Shown one piece after another: positions 40,591 through 53,121 of a DNA stretch of 64,000 nucleotides. Each line of letters starts with the position of its first letter. Within the stretch, counting starts at the first letter, position 1. Source of the stretch: Falciphora oryzae (taxonomy: Eukaryota; Ascomycota; Sordariomycetes; Magnaporthales; Magnaporthaceae); assembly GCA_000733355.1 (NCBI GenBank), contig JNVV01000025.1:192087-256086 (forward strand), given 5' to 3'. The notes below the pieces were generated by a model. The model was not told the origin of the DNA. It ran no database searches and saw only the letters and a list, made by a program, of their open reading frames with translations. Made by a program: the position numbers and the translations under genes.

Positions 40591-42066
40591 TCACACATTG
40601 CCTCCTTTCTCCGCCCCTCTGAGCCACTCGTCATAGACGTCACGACCAACCGAAATCTCGCCATAATCAAAGGTGAATATCGTCAGAAATGCATCAATGG
40701 GGTCGATACCCCTCCAATAGCTCAAACCACCCATGTCCGTAGCAAGGTACCGGGTACGGGGGCTGGTCATCAGGGTAGAGTATGTCCAGCGATCCGCTTT
40801 GCCGATATAACGGACCGGCTTCTTTCTCCAGGCCGGCTTTTGTTCAGGGTTCAGTATCGGCAGTGGAATCCTGCGCCTGCGTCGTGCCTTCAGGATTGTG
40901 CCGAACACTGTCGATATCCTCCCTTGCCAGACACGATGCCTTCTCCAAGCCAGCCGGCGCCCGCGGTTGAGGAAGCTGGCCACAGGTGCAAATTCTGTTG
41001 CTGAGACTTGTCGGAATGAAGGCAAAAGCGAGATGCCACCAGCCATACCCTGTCCCTTGCAGGCAACTCTGGTGCCAACCGCCAGAACTTTGCTTGCGGT
41101 CCGAGTCGGGCAGGCTGCCAGGGGTTTGCCGGGGGCCTCAATTGTTGCCGTGTCGCTTTCTACGTCGCTTTCCGTATCATCGTCCGGTGGTGGACGGCTG
41201 TCATTCGATTTAGAGCTCTAGTCCGAGTCCTTCACGACGGCAAATTTCCTCTTCGCCTTCGCCATGACCGTGGCACCACCCTCTAATTGGTCGAACAGAA
41301 GAAGAGTCATGCGAGGAATATAGATCTCCTCTGCCCTTGCCCTCCTCTTCGGATTCGTCGACATGCCGTCAGCCTCTGCGCTGCCACCTGCTTGATAATC
41401 GTCCAAGAGAGGGAACAGAATCGTGCCACCGGAACCAGCGGGCCACCCTTTGTCGTCGGGAGACATGGATGGCTGTGCGTCATCGAGCGATTCGGCCGAA
41501 GTAAAATCCGGCTCCAACCCGGCTGGGTCCAGTGGTGGCTTTGACGGCTCGCGTGGCCTTGGCGACCGCGATTGGCTCGAACACGTTGGAGACTGCTGTG
41601 ATTGCTCTGCGAACTTAGGCGGCGGCGACGTCGATGGCTTTACCGTGTGTGGTTGATCGGGCGACGTTGGCGACGGTGTTGACAAATGTCGCGGCGGGGC
41701 CAGCAGCGGGAGAGATCGTGACCGCGCGGGAGGTGTTGATCTGAGCTGTAGCTGCCCTTGAAGCGCTAGCGGCGGAAGTTGTAGCTCTGGCAATGTGGGC
41801 ACAGTTTCTGAGTGTTCTGTGGGCGGCGGTGAAAGATATGGCTGGAGGGTCGGCGATGCTTCACCATGCTCCGGCGGAGAAACAATGAGATGAATCGCGG
41901 TAGGCCCCCACCGCACCCGCCGTCGCGAACCGTCGTATACGTAGTCATCAGTTGGTGTGTTCCCACCACTTCCAACAAAAGAGTCTTCTACATGTTCCAC
42001 GAGGGCATCTTCCTCTTCGTCCTCGGTATCGTACCCACCCCTCTCAGTCTGCTCGCTTCCTTCCAT
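40591..42066 (-). CDS. Hypothetical protein interrupted by one in-frame TAG
   Basis: A 282-residue frame (42066 to 41221) stops at TAG (41218-41220). The same frame then stays open for another 208 residues to 40591. The two parts look like one protein. The first is acidic then Pro/Ser-rich (RGGYDTEDEEEDALVEHVED, later many SPP and TPP). It ends in KRKFAVVKDSD, and the second begins SSKSNDSRPPPDDDTESD, continuing the same acidic/Ser style. The second part also carries a compact, non-repetitive C-terminus (RWTYSTLMTSPRTRYLATD, FDYGEISVGRDVYDEWLRG). A 51-nt intron (gtcatg...gactag) ending at the TAG is possible but has a weak donor. Otherwise this is a nonsense allele, a readthrough case or a base error. 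No family is recognised. The start lies 127 bp past the NPC1 stop, on the same strand. Confidence 0.5.
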
Positions 42067-42192
42067 AATGGTCGGCAGCCTGGCTCTCCTTAGTCCCCTT
42101 GTAACATCACCACCACTGCTGCTGCTACCCTCTCCTCCGTCCTGGCTTCTGCTGCTGCCAGAACCACCACCCCTGGAGCCCCTTTGGGCCTC

Positions 42193-45100
42193 CTAGTCCT
42201 CGTCCTCCGAGTCGGAATAGCTGTCGAGGGTAGCTCGGTATCGTCGTGCGGCCAGATCCTCCTCGAGGCCTCCGATGCTCTCAGGGTCGACGTAGCCACC
42301 TCCACCAACGAGGCTGAGAGCGACGGGCAAGAAGACCAGCGCGTGTGTCGAGGCAAAGACCACGAGAGCGACCCAGACGCGGAAGTAGTAGATCTCGAAG
42401 ATCTTGGAGCGCGTGAACGCGAGCACGCACACTCCCAGCAGCTTTGTAAGGGTGATGCCCGAGAAGACGGACGAGCCGACGTTGGCGAGAGCGGTCCAGG
42501 CGCGCGCGTCGCGACCTCGGAAGCGGTTCTTGGCGCGCTCCATGAAGGTGCGCGACGGGAACATGAAGGCGCGCGCGATGTGAACGCAGAACTCGACCGC
42601 GATACCAACGCAGATGATCAGGTTGACCAGCGAGACGGCATTGAGCGACACTCCCATGACTGCCATGGCACCGACGATGTCCACAATGGCCATGAGGACC
42701 GTCACCGTCACAACAGCAGCTGTAAGGAAGGATCCGAGAAGGGCCGACGAGATGACAAATATCATAGCCAGTGCCGAGCCCAGCAGCGTAACAGTAAGAT
42801 TGACAATGCTGGCGTACTGGTCGAAAAAGATGTAGAACACGCTGTAGGGGAAGACATCGGCGCCGATCTGCGCGCTGACATCGGAAGCGATCCGACGGGC
42901 AGATGCGTAGGCGTTGATGAAGTCCTCCTGGCTACGCAGCGGCGTGTGCATGGTCCTGAAGTGGGTTGCCGGGATCGTCTTCCTCTCGGGATCGACCACG
43001 ACGGCGTTGCCATAGGATGCCTGTCCGCCGAGAGGGCAGCTCTCTGTGGTCGGGGAGTTGAGGAACATCTCGAGGTAGTGCACAAATTCCTCGCCCTCGG
43101 GCATACCCGACATGGTAATGCTCCACGGAGGGTTCCTGTTGGCGAAACAAGCCTTCTTGTTCTCCATACAGCACATCTTGCCCTGGTCTGCGTCACCCTG
43201 CTCCGGATCCAGCCACAGGAAGAAGTCGTCGATCCAACTGGCGGTCGGTGAGGCGATATAGGACGTCTCGGGCCGCTTGCGCTCCTGTTCGAGGATGTTG
43301 GACAAAGACATCTCGTTGCATGTCGTAAACCTGGCGCAGATCTCCTGCTGGTGGGCACGTCGCGTGAAGTTGGACTCTCTAGTGACGAAATAAACGGGCG
43401 GGCCAGACTCGAAGTAGTCGTACAGGTCGTTGAAGTAGGGAATCAGGTACGAATCATCTGGGATCGCGACGCGCTGGTCCAGTCCGAGCTGAACCTCGGG
43501 CATGAGCGAAACACCGGCAGTGAACAGTCCAAGGAAGACGACGACGACGACTGCCTTGACCTTCTTGCCGAGCAGAGCCGGGGCGTAGTGCTTTCCGATG
43601 AACTGCTGCAGCATGCTCTCCTGGGGCGTCTCGTGGTACCTAGGACCGAGGTTGCCATTGCCGTTGAGATGGATGCGGGCCGACTTGAGCTGAATGAAGG
43701 GGAAGAGGTCCATGCGGCAATCCTCGACGCGGTGCTGGTTGAGGGTCAGGACCGACACGAACATGGTGACCTGGAGGAGCGCATTGATGAAGACAGCGCC
43801 TGCAGCGTAGATGGCAAAGTTCCTCACGGCCGGCATGCCAACAAAGGCACCGAGTGCAAACGACGCCGTCTCGGTCACCGCGGAGAAGAGGATGGACGGG
43901 CCCATTCTCCCGAGAGCCTTGGAAATCCGCAGCTCAACATCGAGGTCCGGGTGGCTGACGTTGACCCGCTCAAACTCGTGGACGATGAGGAAGATGTTGT
44001 CCACACCGACAGCGAGAACGATGAAGGGAATGACGTCGACAATGATAAGGGTGACCTTGAGTCCGAACCAGGAAAAGAGTCCGATCGATGCCAGGATCGA
44101 CATGAGCACAATCACGATTCCGATGATGCCGAGGCCGAACTTGGACTGCACAAAGAACAGGGACTTGTTGCGGAAGAACTCGCTAAGACTGAGCGTGGTC
44201 GATCCCAGGGCGATTGAGGCATACAGGAACATGACGATGTAGCTGACGACAATGATCTTGGCGTCGGTGTTGGTCGACTTGTTGAGCTCCTGTTCGAGGC
44301 TGATCTCGGTCGAGAAGGACAGCCTCAGACCCCGGTCGGCAGCCTCGTCCTGAAGGGCGAGAAGGCGGTCCTTGAGTGCCTCCTCGAAATCCATGGCACG
44401 CGAGACCTCGGAGCTGCCCTCGGGGAAGTTGTTGAGAACCCAGGTGACAGTCATGGCCGGCGCGGCCGCGACGTCAGCCGCCTCTCCGTATCCGCCTAGT
44501 ATCATACCAGGCTCGATGGGCTGGCCAAAGTCGGGGCGGCAGCTGACGGGGGAGCCGGCGCAGTTGCGGAGATCGTTCTGCCAGGTCTGCTTGTCCACCA
44601 GGTCCGGGTCGTTGCCGAAATAAGCAGCCACCGATTGGACGACGCATGCGGAGCCGGTCGGCTTGAAGCAGACATCCTGAAGTTGAGCGCCAAACTTGGG
44701 GCCCTTGAGCTGCTTGATGCCGTTCTCGACTCCGATCCACCAGGTAAGCGTGTCATAGCTGAGCACGGGTCCCGGGCCAGACGGCAGTGTGTCGTTGACC
44801 AGGAACATCTTGTTGGCACGGTAAAAGGGGCCAAAGTTCTCGTCGAAGAAGGCCTTCTCCTGGGCCGCCGCAGAGGTCGGGCTGACCCACAGCCGCGCAG
44901 GGTCCTTCTCGATGTCGAACTTGAAGAGTCCGATCGAGAGGAGGGCGACAACAATAAGACTGCTGATTATGGTGATTCCAGGGAACCGGGCCGCCGTGTG
45001 GCCGAGCTTGCTGAAGGCCGTGTCACACCACGAGTTGAGCGGGTAGTTCTTCTGGGGCTGGTCGAGCATGGCGTTGTTCTGCACCAGGTCACCCTCGTCT

Positions 45101-46139
45101 TCGTCGTCGCTGGCCGCAGTGTCCTGAAGCAGCCTAAGCCTCTCTCGGCGGCGCTGGTTGTGCTTCTTGAGAAAGGTGCCTCCCATAATAGCGGCGACCG
45201 AGGCGAAGAGCAGCACGCTGTACACGAAGATGGCGCCGAAAGAGAGACACGGGAGAACACCGACGTGGCAGGACCCGGCCTCCTCAACGTCAGGCAGCGC
45301 GGGGCAGACGTCGGGACAGTCTACGCAGGCGCAGCGGAAGTCCGGATCGTCGTCGTTGCACCGCTTGGGCGTCATATCCCTAGGGGACATGCCGGGCTGG
45401 CTGTATGATTGCGGGAAGTTGATCTGGAACGGCGAGCCGATGGCCTTCTCGTCGCCCAAGAACTTGAGCATCTGCGTGTAGTTCTTGGCTCCGCCGCCGA
45501 TGAAGTCCATGGCCTTGGAGTTGGAGGCCCCAAACTTGACATCCTTGCAGCTGCTGTACAAGCCACTGCCGTACTTCTCCGACACCAGCTGGTCGACCTC
45601 CCGCACCTGCAGCTTGCCGCTCTTTTCTTCCGCCCTCGTCACGTTGATGAACAGCGACTGGTCGGGAGAGCAGGTAAAGGTGCAGAAGAGGTTGTAGAAA
45701 TTTTCCTTGCAGGCCGGGCACGAGGATATGATTTGGCGGGGCGTTGACATTTCAGATTTGAGGGATTTCAACTGTTCATCCAGAGAAGCAAGGTCAGCCA
45801 TGTCGAGTTCGATGCTGCCGGTGGCAGAGATTGTCCCAAGGCCCAGCATACCTGATCAGAGTCGCAGCAGACGTTTCCGGTCTCCCACTTGGGCCCGCAG
45901 AGCTCGACCAGCTCTTTCCGGAAATCATCGTCAGGCTCCGTGGCGGCGCCGTTGTAGACGCAGGGGAGCTCCTTGCCGAACCAGGACTTCTTGCCGCAGT
46001 GGCCTCGCATGGCACAGCGGCCGGCCTCATGTGTGGGTGTCCATGATGTCGACTCCTGGGCTTGGACGGCTCCGGCCGTCCCTAGACCAGCTAGTATGAG
46101 CGCGGTGCCCGCGACGAGGACGTTGGGGAGCCTCGCCAT
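42193..46139 (-). CDS. NCR1: NPC1-type intracellular sterol transporter (NCR1 ortholog), two exons
   Basis: Exon 1 is complement(45852-46139) and exon 2 is complement(42193-45771), an 80-nt intron (gtatgc...gaacag) in phase 0. The product has 1,288 residues, the full family length. A signal peptide (about 1-27) is followed by the Cys-rich N-terminal sterol-binding domain (GRCAMRGHCG, CCDSDQ, SSCPACKENFYNLFCTFTCSPDQS). Then come a Pro/Cys-rich linker, a first membrane helix (FSFGAIFVYSVLLFASVA region) and a lumenal domain. The sterol-sensing domain (IIVDVIPFIVLAVGVDNIFLIVHEFERV) follows, then a second lumenal domain and a Patched-type C-terminal helix group (LVNLIICVGIAVEFCVHIARAF). NPC1 proteins insert sterols from the lumenal side into the vacuolar/lysosomal membrane. 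The gene is a housekeeping one and looks intact. Confidence 0.95.
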
Positions 46140-46883
46140 CGGGAAGGCGGGAGGCAGCCCGATGCCTCGAGGCCGATGCCTGCGAACGATGGTGTTTGGC
46201 GGTTATGGGCGAGCGCCTCGATAGATTTTAGGGATGGAGTCAAGGGGCGGATGGGCGATGACGATTCCTGTGCTGTGCAGGCCACACGCGATCCGACAGC
46301 GAAGATGATCGACAAAACACGACGAGGACCCAAAAGAATGACGAGAAGCAGTAGAGCTGCTGTCGGTTGAAAAGTATGAAGGGATGAAGGGATGGATAGG
46401 GATTAATTCGGTGCGCCGCTCGATGCGAGGCGGCTGTTGTTTGTTGAGGTTGCTGGAGGACCGCGTGCGAGAAAGGCACCTGAGGTGCACAGGATGGCAG
46501 GCGTGGTTCTGTCGTTGGAGCTCGGCCCGCGCGCGAGAGGTGGACGCAGCAAAATGTCGATGACGACGCTGACTGTCCTGGCGCGCCCGCGGGCGGCGGG
46601 TGAGCGTCCCAAGCCTGTGCAAGCTCGGGCTGGTCCAAGCTTCCGTGCCTGAATCATGTGAGGGACAGCACGGACAGGTACATTCAGCGCAGATTAATTG
46701 CTGGGCTCCACTGGCGTGTCGCGTCGTGGTTGGCTGCGGCGCCAGAGTAGGAAGTCATGGTGTGGCAAGTCGAGACGGGGCACGTGCCTTGCTCCTGGAT
46801 CAGCGGGGCTTGGCCGGCATGTGCAGCGGTGGATAGGTGGAGGCACGCTGAATAAAATTACATCAATAATTACACTCATTCAT
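46140..46883. other. Intergenic region, NPC1 promoter
   Basis: 744 bp between the NPC1 start and the stop of the metallo-beta-lactamase-fold gene. No gene recognised. Confidence 0.4.
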
Positions 46884-48238
46884 TCACAACTTTCCATCCC
46901 TCCCCTCATCGCCCGCCACCCATCCCGACGCCGCAACCCTGAGCGGCACCTTCATGAACCGATCCCCACCTTCAGTCTTCCAGGGCAGGCGCCCGCCGCG
47001 GATGTTGAACTGCAGCGCCTGGTGCAGCAGCCGCGGCTCCCCCAGCCCGGCGTCCCTCTTGGCCCTCCAGTCGGCGAACTGGTCCTCGGGCGTGTCCTGC
47101 CGGAGGTGCTTGTTCTGCGACCTCTGCTCGGCCACGGTGGTGCACGCCTGCGGGCCGCGCGACGTGCCCGAGGGGACGTAGTCGTGGCCCGTGTAGATGC
47201 GGTGCGTGTCAGGGAGGGAAAAGAGCCTGTGGATTGAGGCGTAGCTGTTGTGATGTTAGTATGGCCGCTTGGGCTTGGCGGTTCTCGTCTTCACGGTGGG
47301 AGGAAAAGGGGTTCCCGAACATACAGTTGATGGACGTCGCCCGAGGGGAAGTCACAGCGGGCAGTGCCGACGTCGGTGTTGAAGAGGGAGTCACCGCAGA
47401 ATACGTTTGCTTTTGGGCGTGGTTTATCAGCAAGACCCGGTTTCACACAGACTTGAACAAAAGGTAAGCAAAGCTCATACGTACAGCCCACAAGATAGCC
47501 CAGGTGGTCCGGCGTGTGTCCCGGAAGATGCATCGCCTTGACCTCAAGCTGTCCGATCCGTAGGACCTCGTCGTCCTCGAGCAGCCGGTCGAAAGCGGCC
47601 TTGTACTCTGCGCTGTCGATGCCGTAGCGCTTGGCGAACCGCTCCTGCACGCCCACGATGCGCTTCCCGATGCAGATGCCCGGCTTCTTGTTGCCGGTGG
47701 CCTCCAGCTGGTGCTGCAGGTAGGCGGCGGCCGTCAGGTGGTCGGCGTGCGCGTGCGTCTCGAGCAGCCACTCGATCGTGTAGCCCTGCGCCTTAGCCAT
47801 GGCGAGGAGGCCGTCAGCAGTCGTGGTGGAGATGGCGTTGCGGGCAGGGTCGTAGTCGAGAACGGGGTCAATGATGACGGCGGCTTTGGTAGCCGGATCG
47901 GCCACGATGTACTGCCATGTTGACGTCTGCGGCTCAAAGACCGAGTGGACGGTGGGCTCGTTGATGGTGGCCATGATGGGGTGGTCTCTGGTGATTGTTG
48001 ACGTTTGAGATTTGAGAATGTTAGAGGAGTGGAACGGTCTCGAAAGCATCGGTGCCTTGGTAGGGCCAAATCTACTGGGAGCAGCGATGGCGAGTGCTCT
48101 CCCTTTTATCATCAGGCTCGCAGGCCCCCGGACTAGAGCCAGGGGCCCAAATGCTCCGAGTGCGATCGGACGTATCGCAGACATCATGAGACGCCGGTTC
48201 AAAGTGCCACTGGCATCATAGGCGACCACGGGAAACAA
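46884..48238 (-). CDS. ETHE1-like persulfide dioxygenase (metallo-beta-lactamase fold), three exons
   Basis: Exons on the complement: 47485-48238, 47325-47409 (85 nt) and 46884-47244. Introns are 75 and 80 nt. The total of 1,200 nt gives 399 residues from the first ATG; later Met codons (for example at MLSRPFHSS or MATINEP) could also be used. The N-terminal about 80 residues are Arg/Ser/Ala-rich and look like a mitochondrial presequence. The catalytic domain has THAHADHLTAAA (H-x-H-x-D-H), GHTPDHLGY, NVFCGDSLFNTDVGTARCDF and TGHDYVPSG, the iron-binding motifs of the ETHE1 persulfide dioxygenase group. Such enzymes oxidise glutathione persulfide to sulfite in mitochondria during sulfide removal. 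The reading splits the gene exactly where the family has YLVG-x-NVFCGDS and HQLYASIHRLF. Confidence 0.87.
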
Positions 48239-49103
48239 ATCTCCTATCGCGGCCCCCCTCTAATAAGTAGTCCGTGGCCTCGCCCAGAACAGCCCGGCAC
48301 CGGGCGAAGGGGTCGGGGACCAGAGGTAGGATCGGGGACCACCAGTTCAACGACTATACACGTAGGAGGTAGATATAAAAGCGCGTCGAGGTTCCCAAGA
48401 TGGCATCGGACGATTCCACGTGGAGCCCGAGTACCGACGTCAGGTGTGGGGCTAGAAAACCCGGGCCGCCCGCCAGGGGATCGGCGAGGTCGGGAACCGC
48501 GGCCGTCGGTCGGCAAGAATGGGGCAGGGATTCGCCGGTGTGTCAGCAGCTGAGCGCAGCCCGAACCACTGGGCAGGCCGATTCCCGCGGCTGGGTCTCA
48601 ATCATCAGGAGACAACCACATCGATTACGAGACGGGCGGTAGAAGCTAAGAATTATCGACTAACAGGAAGCAAGTAGCATCCCGTTCAATCCCGACGAAG
48701 CCTTGGGGTTGGTCGAGCGCGCAGTCTTGTTCCCTGAATACGCACGGCTTCCCAACGGAAAAGGACGCTCAATGCTGGGAAACCATAAAGGGCTAGAAGC
48801 TGACCTGCTGCGTGTTGTGATTCGCTGGTCTCTAGGCTTACTCCAAATCCATACTATCCTATCTCTCAACATGATCTATCCTAAACATCCTTCATCTAGG
48901 ATTTGTACCTGTTTCCAGAAAACCAGCAATGTTGTCCAGATCGATATCCAGTCCGTCATAATCGTCAAGTCGTCAAACATGTGCACATACAGTTCGTGTG
49001 CGTCTTCCAAATACTGAGAAAGGAACGGGTATTCACGGCGCCTCCGCAAATCCGACAAGGAGCGCGAAACCTAACAGAAAAGAAAAGTCGGCGCGCCGCC
49101 TTC
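48239..49103. other. Intergenic region
   Basis: 865 bp holding the promoter of the dioxygenase gene and the 3' flank of the CUE-Smr gene. No gene recognised. Confidence 0.4.
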
Positions 49104-50606
49104 CTACTTCTTACGGCCGGACACGATAAACTGGCCCGTCTGCGCCTCGATGATCCACCCGTCCCGCGCAAGGGCGATGCCGACCGCCGGGCGCAGGCGT
49201 GAGACCCCGCCGACGCTGTGCTTGCCGGCGCCCGTGACGACGACCATGGGGTCCCTCTTGGCCGCGACTTCGCGCGATACGGCCTCTCGCTCGCCGACGG
49301 CGCGCCACCACTCCCGGGTGCGCTCAAGCGCGATCTCGACGCCGGACCGGACCGTGACGCCGTGCAGGTCGACGATGCCCGGCCTGCTCTGGCGGTCGAC
49401 GAGGTCCCCGTGCTCGGCGCGCTCGCAGGCCAGCGCCGACTCGGCCAGCGCGTGGCCCCGCTCCGCGTAGAAGACCGCCACAGGCCGGTGCAGCGGATCA
49501 GACTTGCCGCGTCGCCACGCCGCGTGGGCCTGGGTGAAGGAGTCTGCCGCAGCGCTGCGCAGCGACGTCGAGGCGCCGTTGGCGACGGGCGAGGTCACCG
49601 CGCTGGAGGCGGTCGGGGGCGGCTTCTTGCGCCTCACCACCTTTTGCCACTCGGAGGCGTTTGAGGGCTGTGGTGGCGGCTGTGCGATCTGCGTGCTTGC
49701 CGGTGGAGCCGTGACCGATCGGGACGACGACGTGAGCGAAATGGGGCTCAGCAACGGCGAGCGGCCGATGGATGGAGCGGCAGAAGCGAGATCATCCGGA
49801 TCCTCCAAGCTGATGGGCGCGAGGCTGTACGGCAGCTCGAGCCGAAGCTTGGACTTAGCACTCTCGGGCGACGCTACCTTCTTGTTCTTTTTGCCTTTCT
49901 TACGGCGAGTAGGGCGCGACTCCTCCGGTGAGAAGGCAGCGTCGATGGTCCCCCTCTGCAGCTGACCTGTCTCGTCCAGATACTGAATGGTGAGCAGGGC
50001 GGCCAAGGCTCTATCGAAGTCGCCCGCTGCCCTCTTCAGCTCAAACGAGACGTCGAACGGCTTGATTTCCGGAAACATGGAGCACAAGGTGGGCAGCTTG
50101 TCGTCGTCCGGGATGTCTCCCACGTCCAGTCCGTCGAGCATCTCGGCCGACAGCAGCTCGGGTGGACTGTCTGACATCGAGGGCGAGACGGACCGCTCCC
50201 CGTCTGTGAAGACCGAAGGGTCTGTCACATCAGGCTGAGCATCCTTCTGTGACTCGGACGGCACCGGGTCATCGGCGATGCCGCTGGGGTTGAAGTCGCA
50301 CGACTCCTCGACCCATGCGCTCTCGGCAAGGACCGCTAGGGTGCTCCTGGCAGTCTCGAGGTTTGCGGCGAGGTCGTCATAGTCGCCGACAATGGCGAGG
50401 ATAACGCTCTCGTCGAGGAACGGGCGGAACTCGTCCTGGTGATGGTCAAGTTAGTGGGGGCTACGGCGGATGGATGTGGGCGGTATAAGAGAGGTCGTTT
50501 TCCCCTGAGGGGAAGCAAGGGAGGTAAGCGCGCAGGCACGTACTAGCAGCTGCTGCGAGGGCAGGGGCCCGTTAGGCTGTGAGGCGGTCGCGATGGCCGC
50601 CACCAT
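49104..50606 (-). CDS. CUE-like and Smr domain protein, two exons
   Basis: Exon 1 is complement(50544-50606, 63 nt) and exon 2 is complement(49104-50435), a 108-nt intron (gtacgt...caccag) in phase 0. The product is 464 residues. The N-terminal part (DEFRPFLDESVILAIVGDYDDLAANLETARSTL, shown in pieces: DEFRPFLDES and VILAIVGDYDDL) and LPTLCSMFPEIKPFDVSFELKRAAGDFDRALAALL in the middle resemble CUE-type ubiquitin-binding helices (MFPEI motif). The C-terminus is a DUF1771 plus Smr unit: FTQAHAAWRRGK...AVFYAERGHALAESA, then the Smr core PGIVDLHGVTVRSGVEIAL and VVVTGAGKHSVGGVSRL..AVGIALARDGW. Smr domains can act as nucleases in RNA surveillance (for example Cue2 at collided ribosomes); the D-L-H and T-G-x-G-x-H residues are present. 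Function by analogy only. Confidence 0.85.
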
Positions 50607-52153
50607 GTCCAAGAAAGATGCGCCCCTCTTACGTCGGTGGAAGGAGCGAAAGCAGAGATGGAAAGACGGTGTGCGCCGCCGACAAATCAAGAATCAGGGG
50701 GCGCGAGGAGAGCAAGGTGAGGAAGCTGAGCAATTGTGCATGTGCGATACATGGTCCTAGTATATTTGGGCAGGAAATGCTGGTGGTTCCCGCGAAAATC
50801 CAAGGCGATCAATCGTAGCAAAGTCGGGCGGATGAGGGGGACGGGCTGGACCTATGCGACGCGCCCAGGAGTTGTCGTGGGGACTCGCGGGAAATTCCTG
50901 CCAGTCTCCGGTCGCGCCCGCATGCGCCTGTGCCCAAGCACGGGAGAGCGCATGACTCCATTGGAGGGCTGCCAGAGAGGGCTCCTGAGTCAGCAGCCGG
51001 GTCATGCAGCCAGTCAGATTCGGCTGGGCTGTCACATGATGCCGTCCATGCACATCCCGCAAAACACCAGTCGTGACCAGCCACCAGCCTCCCGACGCTG
51101 TGACCATCATTTGATCCCAAATCAAATGTCGATGGCCTCAATCAAGCCCAACTGACCGGCCCTTCTCGACGACCCTTTGACGGCCGAATGCGAAATACGA
51201 TGCGCCCCTGCAGATCTGTCAGCGCCGATCTCAGACTTGTGCGAGCCTAGAGACGGCGTCGATCCGTGCCTGGATGTGTGGCTGTCTGGGTAGCCTCAGA
51301 TGGCGGCTGGGCTGTCGAGGCGAGTTTGTTCGTGCCCGAGGGAGGAAAGAAGTCTTTGTTCTCGTTCCATCACGACCAGCACGGACCTTCGCAAGGCGTG
51401 CCCAGCGGCTGCCTCGCACCCTGGCTCAGCAGCTTCCCATCATTGGCTTCTGAACGACGCTATTGAGAAGCAAACGCGACTTGGCACACACAACAGCCGT
51501 GAACACCAGGTTTCCCTGCACGGGCTGTGTACCCGCATGACGGTGCCCTTGTCCAACTCAGCAACAGCGGCCCTTCTCCCAGGCCTAAATCTCCGCGTGC
51601 TATGCTATTTTGGTGCCCCCATCACCGCCAGCGCACCCGTCTGTGACCAGAATCTGTGGCCAGGGGTCCGGCAGAGCAACCCCCGCTTCAGCCGCATCAT
51701 CTCTTTCACGCCACCGCCAGCCTAGCCTCATCCTCCATCTTGGCTGAAATGAGCTTGTCTCCACCGTTGCCGATCCTTCGAGCGCTTCAGCGAAGCCATC
51801 GCGCGCCCTGAAAGGCGAAAAATGCCTCCCCAGCAGGGGTATGCACGGTCACGAACATGGACGGCTTTCAGCCCCTTGGCCGTGCAGCCATTGGGATTTT
51901 CACGCGTCCCACCCTCCGTGGCAAGCCGTGAACGGCTAGGCTTTCCCTTGGGCCTTCTAGCCTGGCGCTACAGATAATGGGTTGAGGATATAGAGAGCCC
52001 ATTTCGCCCTCCTTGGACCTGAGACTACGGTTGCCACGCCTTTCCCCGCCAGGCCCGTCTTCCAACTACATCGAACGTCCAGAGACCCCGCAAACGGCCC
52101 CGACCAAGTTGCCTTTCACCTTTTGTGAACGCCGCAGACAAGACTCGATCAAG
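50607..52153. other. 1.5-kb intergenic region between divergent genes
   Basis: Promoters of the CUE-Smr gene and the GPI-anchored protein gene. A CT-rich stretch precedes the ATG at 52154. No gene recognised. Confidence 0.4.
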
Positions 52154-53121
52154 ATGCTCAGATCGCTTGCACTCGTTGGGCTCGCTGCCTTTGGGGCCAT
52201 CGCCGAAAACGCCGATGAGCGGCCCGCCCACGGCGTCGTCTCCTTCCCCCAGCCTTTCGGGTTAGAGGGGTCGTCGCCTCTCCATGGCCGCCAGTCGACA
52301 TCGTGTGCCGCTGGCAAGGTCGTCTGCAACAGCGGTTGCATGCCCAGCGGGTCCACCTGCTGTCCTGGGTAACTATAGCCTGTTACAGTCCGATGTCACT
52401 CAGGCGCATGCGTGGTTCTGACCTCCTGTCACAACGTCTATAGGAGCGGTTACTGTGACGCCGACCAATACTGCACTACCCGGGGTACCTGCTGTCCACT
52501 AGGCAAGACGTGCAAGCCGGCCACCAGCTGTGACGCTGGCCTGGAGCTTTGCAACAATGCGTGAGTGGCTTTCTTCGATATCCGGACAGTGCTAGTTCAG
52601 CAACCTCGCATTATCCGGCTTGTACTGACATCTGTTTCACGGGCACTAGCTGTATGCCCGCGGGCGGCGTCTGCTGTCCTTCAGGCGGTTACTGCGATGC
52701 AGGCAAGGTGTGCCTGGCCAACAACAAGTGCGGCCCCGGAAGTGGAGGTAGCAGTAGTGGTAGCAGCAGTGCAGGCGGGAGCGGAAGTGGGAGCGGAAGC
52801 GGCAGTGGCAGCAGCCCAGCTACCACCAGCTCCCGGCGCACCACCCCGACCACCTCGGCTTCGTCCGCCGGCCGTGGCGGCAGCGGCAGTGGTAGCGGCA
52901 GCGATCCCGATGCCGGTGCCGGCTTCACCGCCCCGAGCAACCCGACCCCGGCCGGTCCTACCCCTCCGCCGGCAGGCTTCACCAACGCGCCTACCCTCCC
53001 GGTGCCGGGCCAGAACGGCGTCCCTCTGCCGAGCTCGGGCTTCCAGCAGCGTCCCCTCGGCAGCGCCTCGTTGTTCCTCGCAGCGGGCATTGCCTACGCT
53101 GTCGTTTCTTTCTTTGCCTGA
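52154..53121 (+). CDS. GPI-anchored Cys-rich cell-wall protein, three exons
   Basis: Exons: 52154-52368, 52444-52560 and 52650-53121. Introns are 75 and 89 nt, GT-AG, consistent phases. The product has 267 residues. A signal peptide (MLRSLALVGLAAFGAIA) precedes a Cys-rich core made of three short repeats ending in CCP: VVCNSGCMPSGSTCCPG, GTCCPLGKTC and GGVCCPSGGYC. A long Ser/Gly-rich, then Thr/Ser/Pro-rich linker follows, likely O-glycosylated. The C-terminus ends in a hydrophobic stretch (LFLAAGIAYAVVSFFA) after a small-residue site, the signal for GPI anchoring. It should be attached to the outer membrane leaflet or wall. Family of this exact type is not named; the CCP-type repeats recall granulin- or CBM18-like disulfide units but do not match either fully. 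Confidence 0.8.

Noticed and set aside
42184..43251. 355-residue plus-strand frame
   Set aside because: Antisense to the conserved C-terminal part of the NPC1-type gene.
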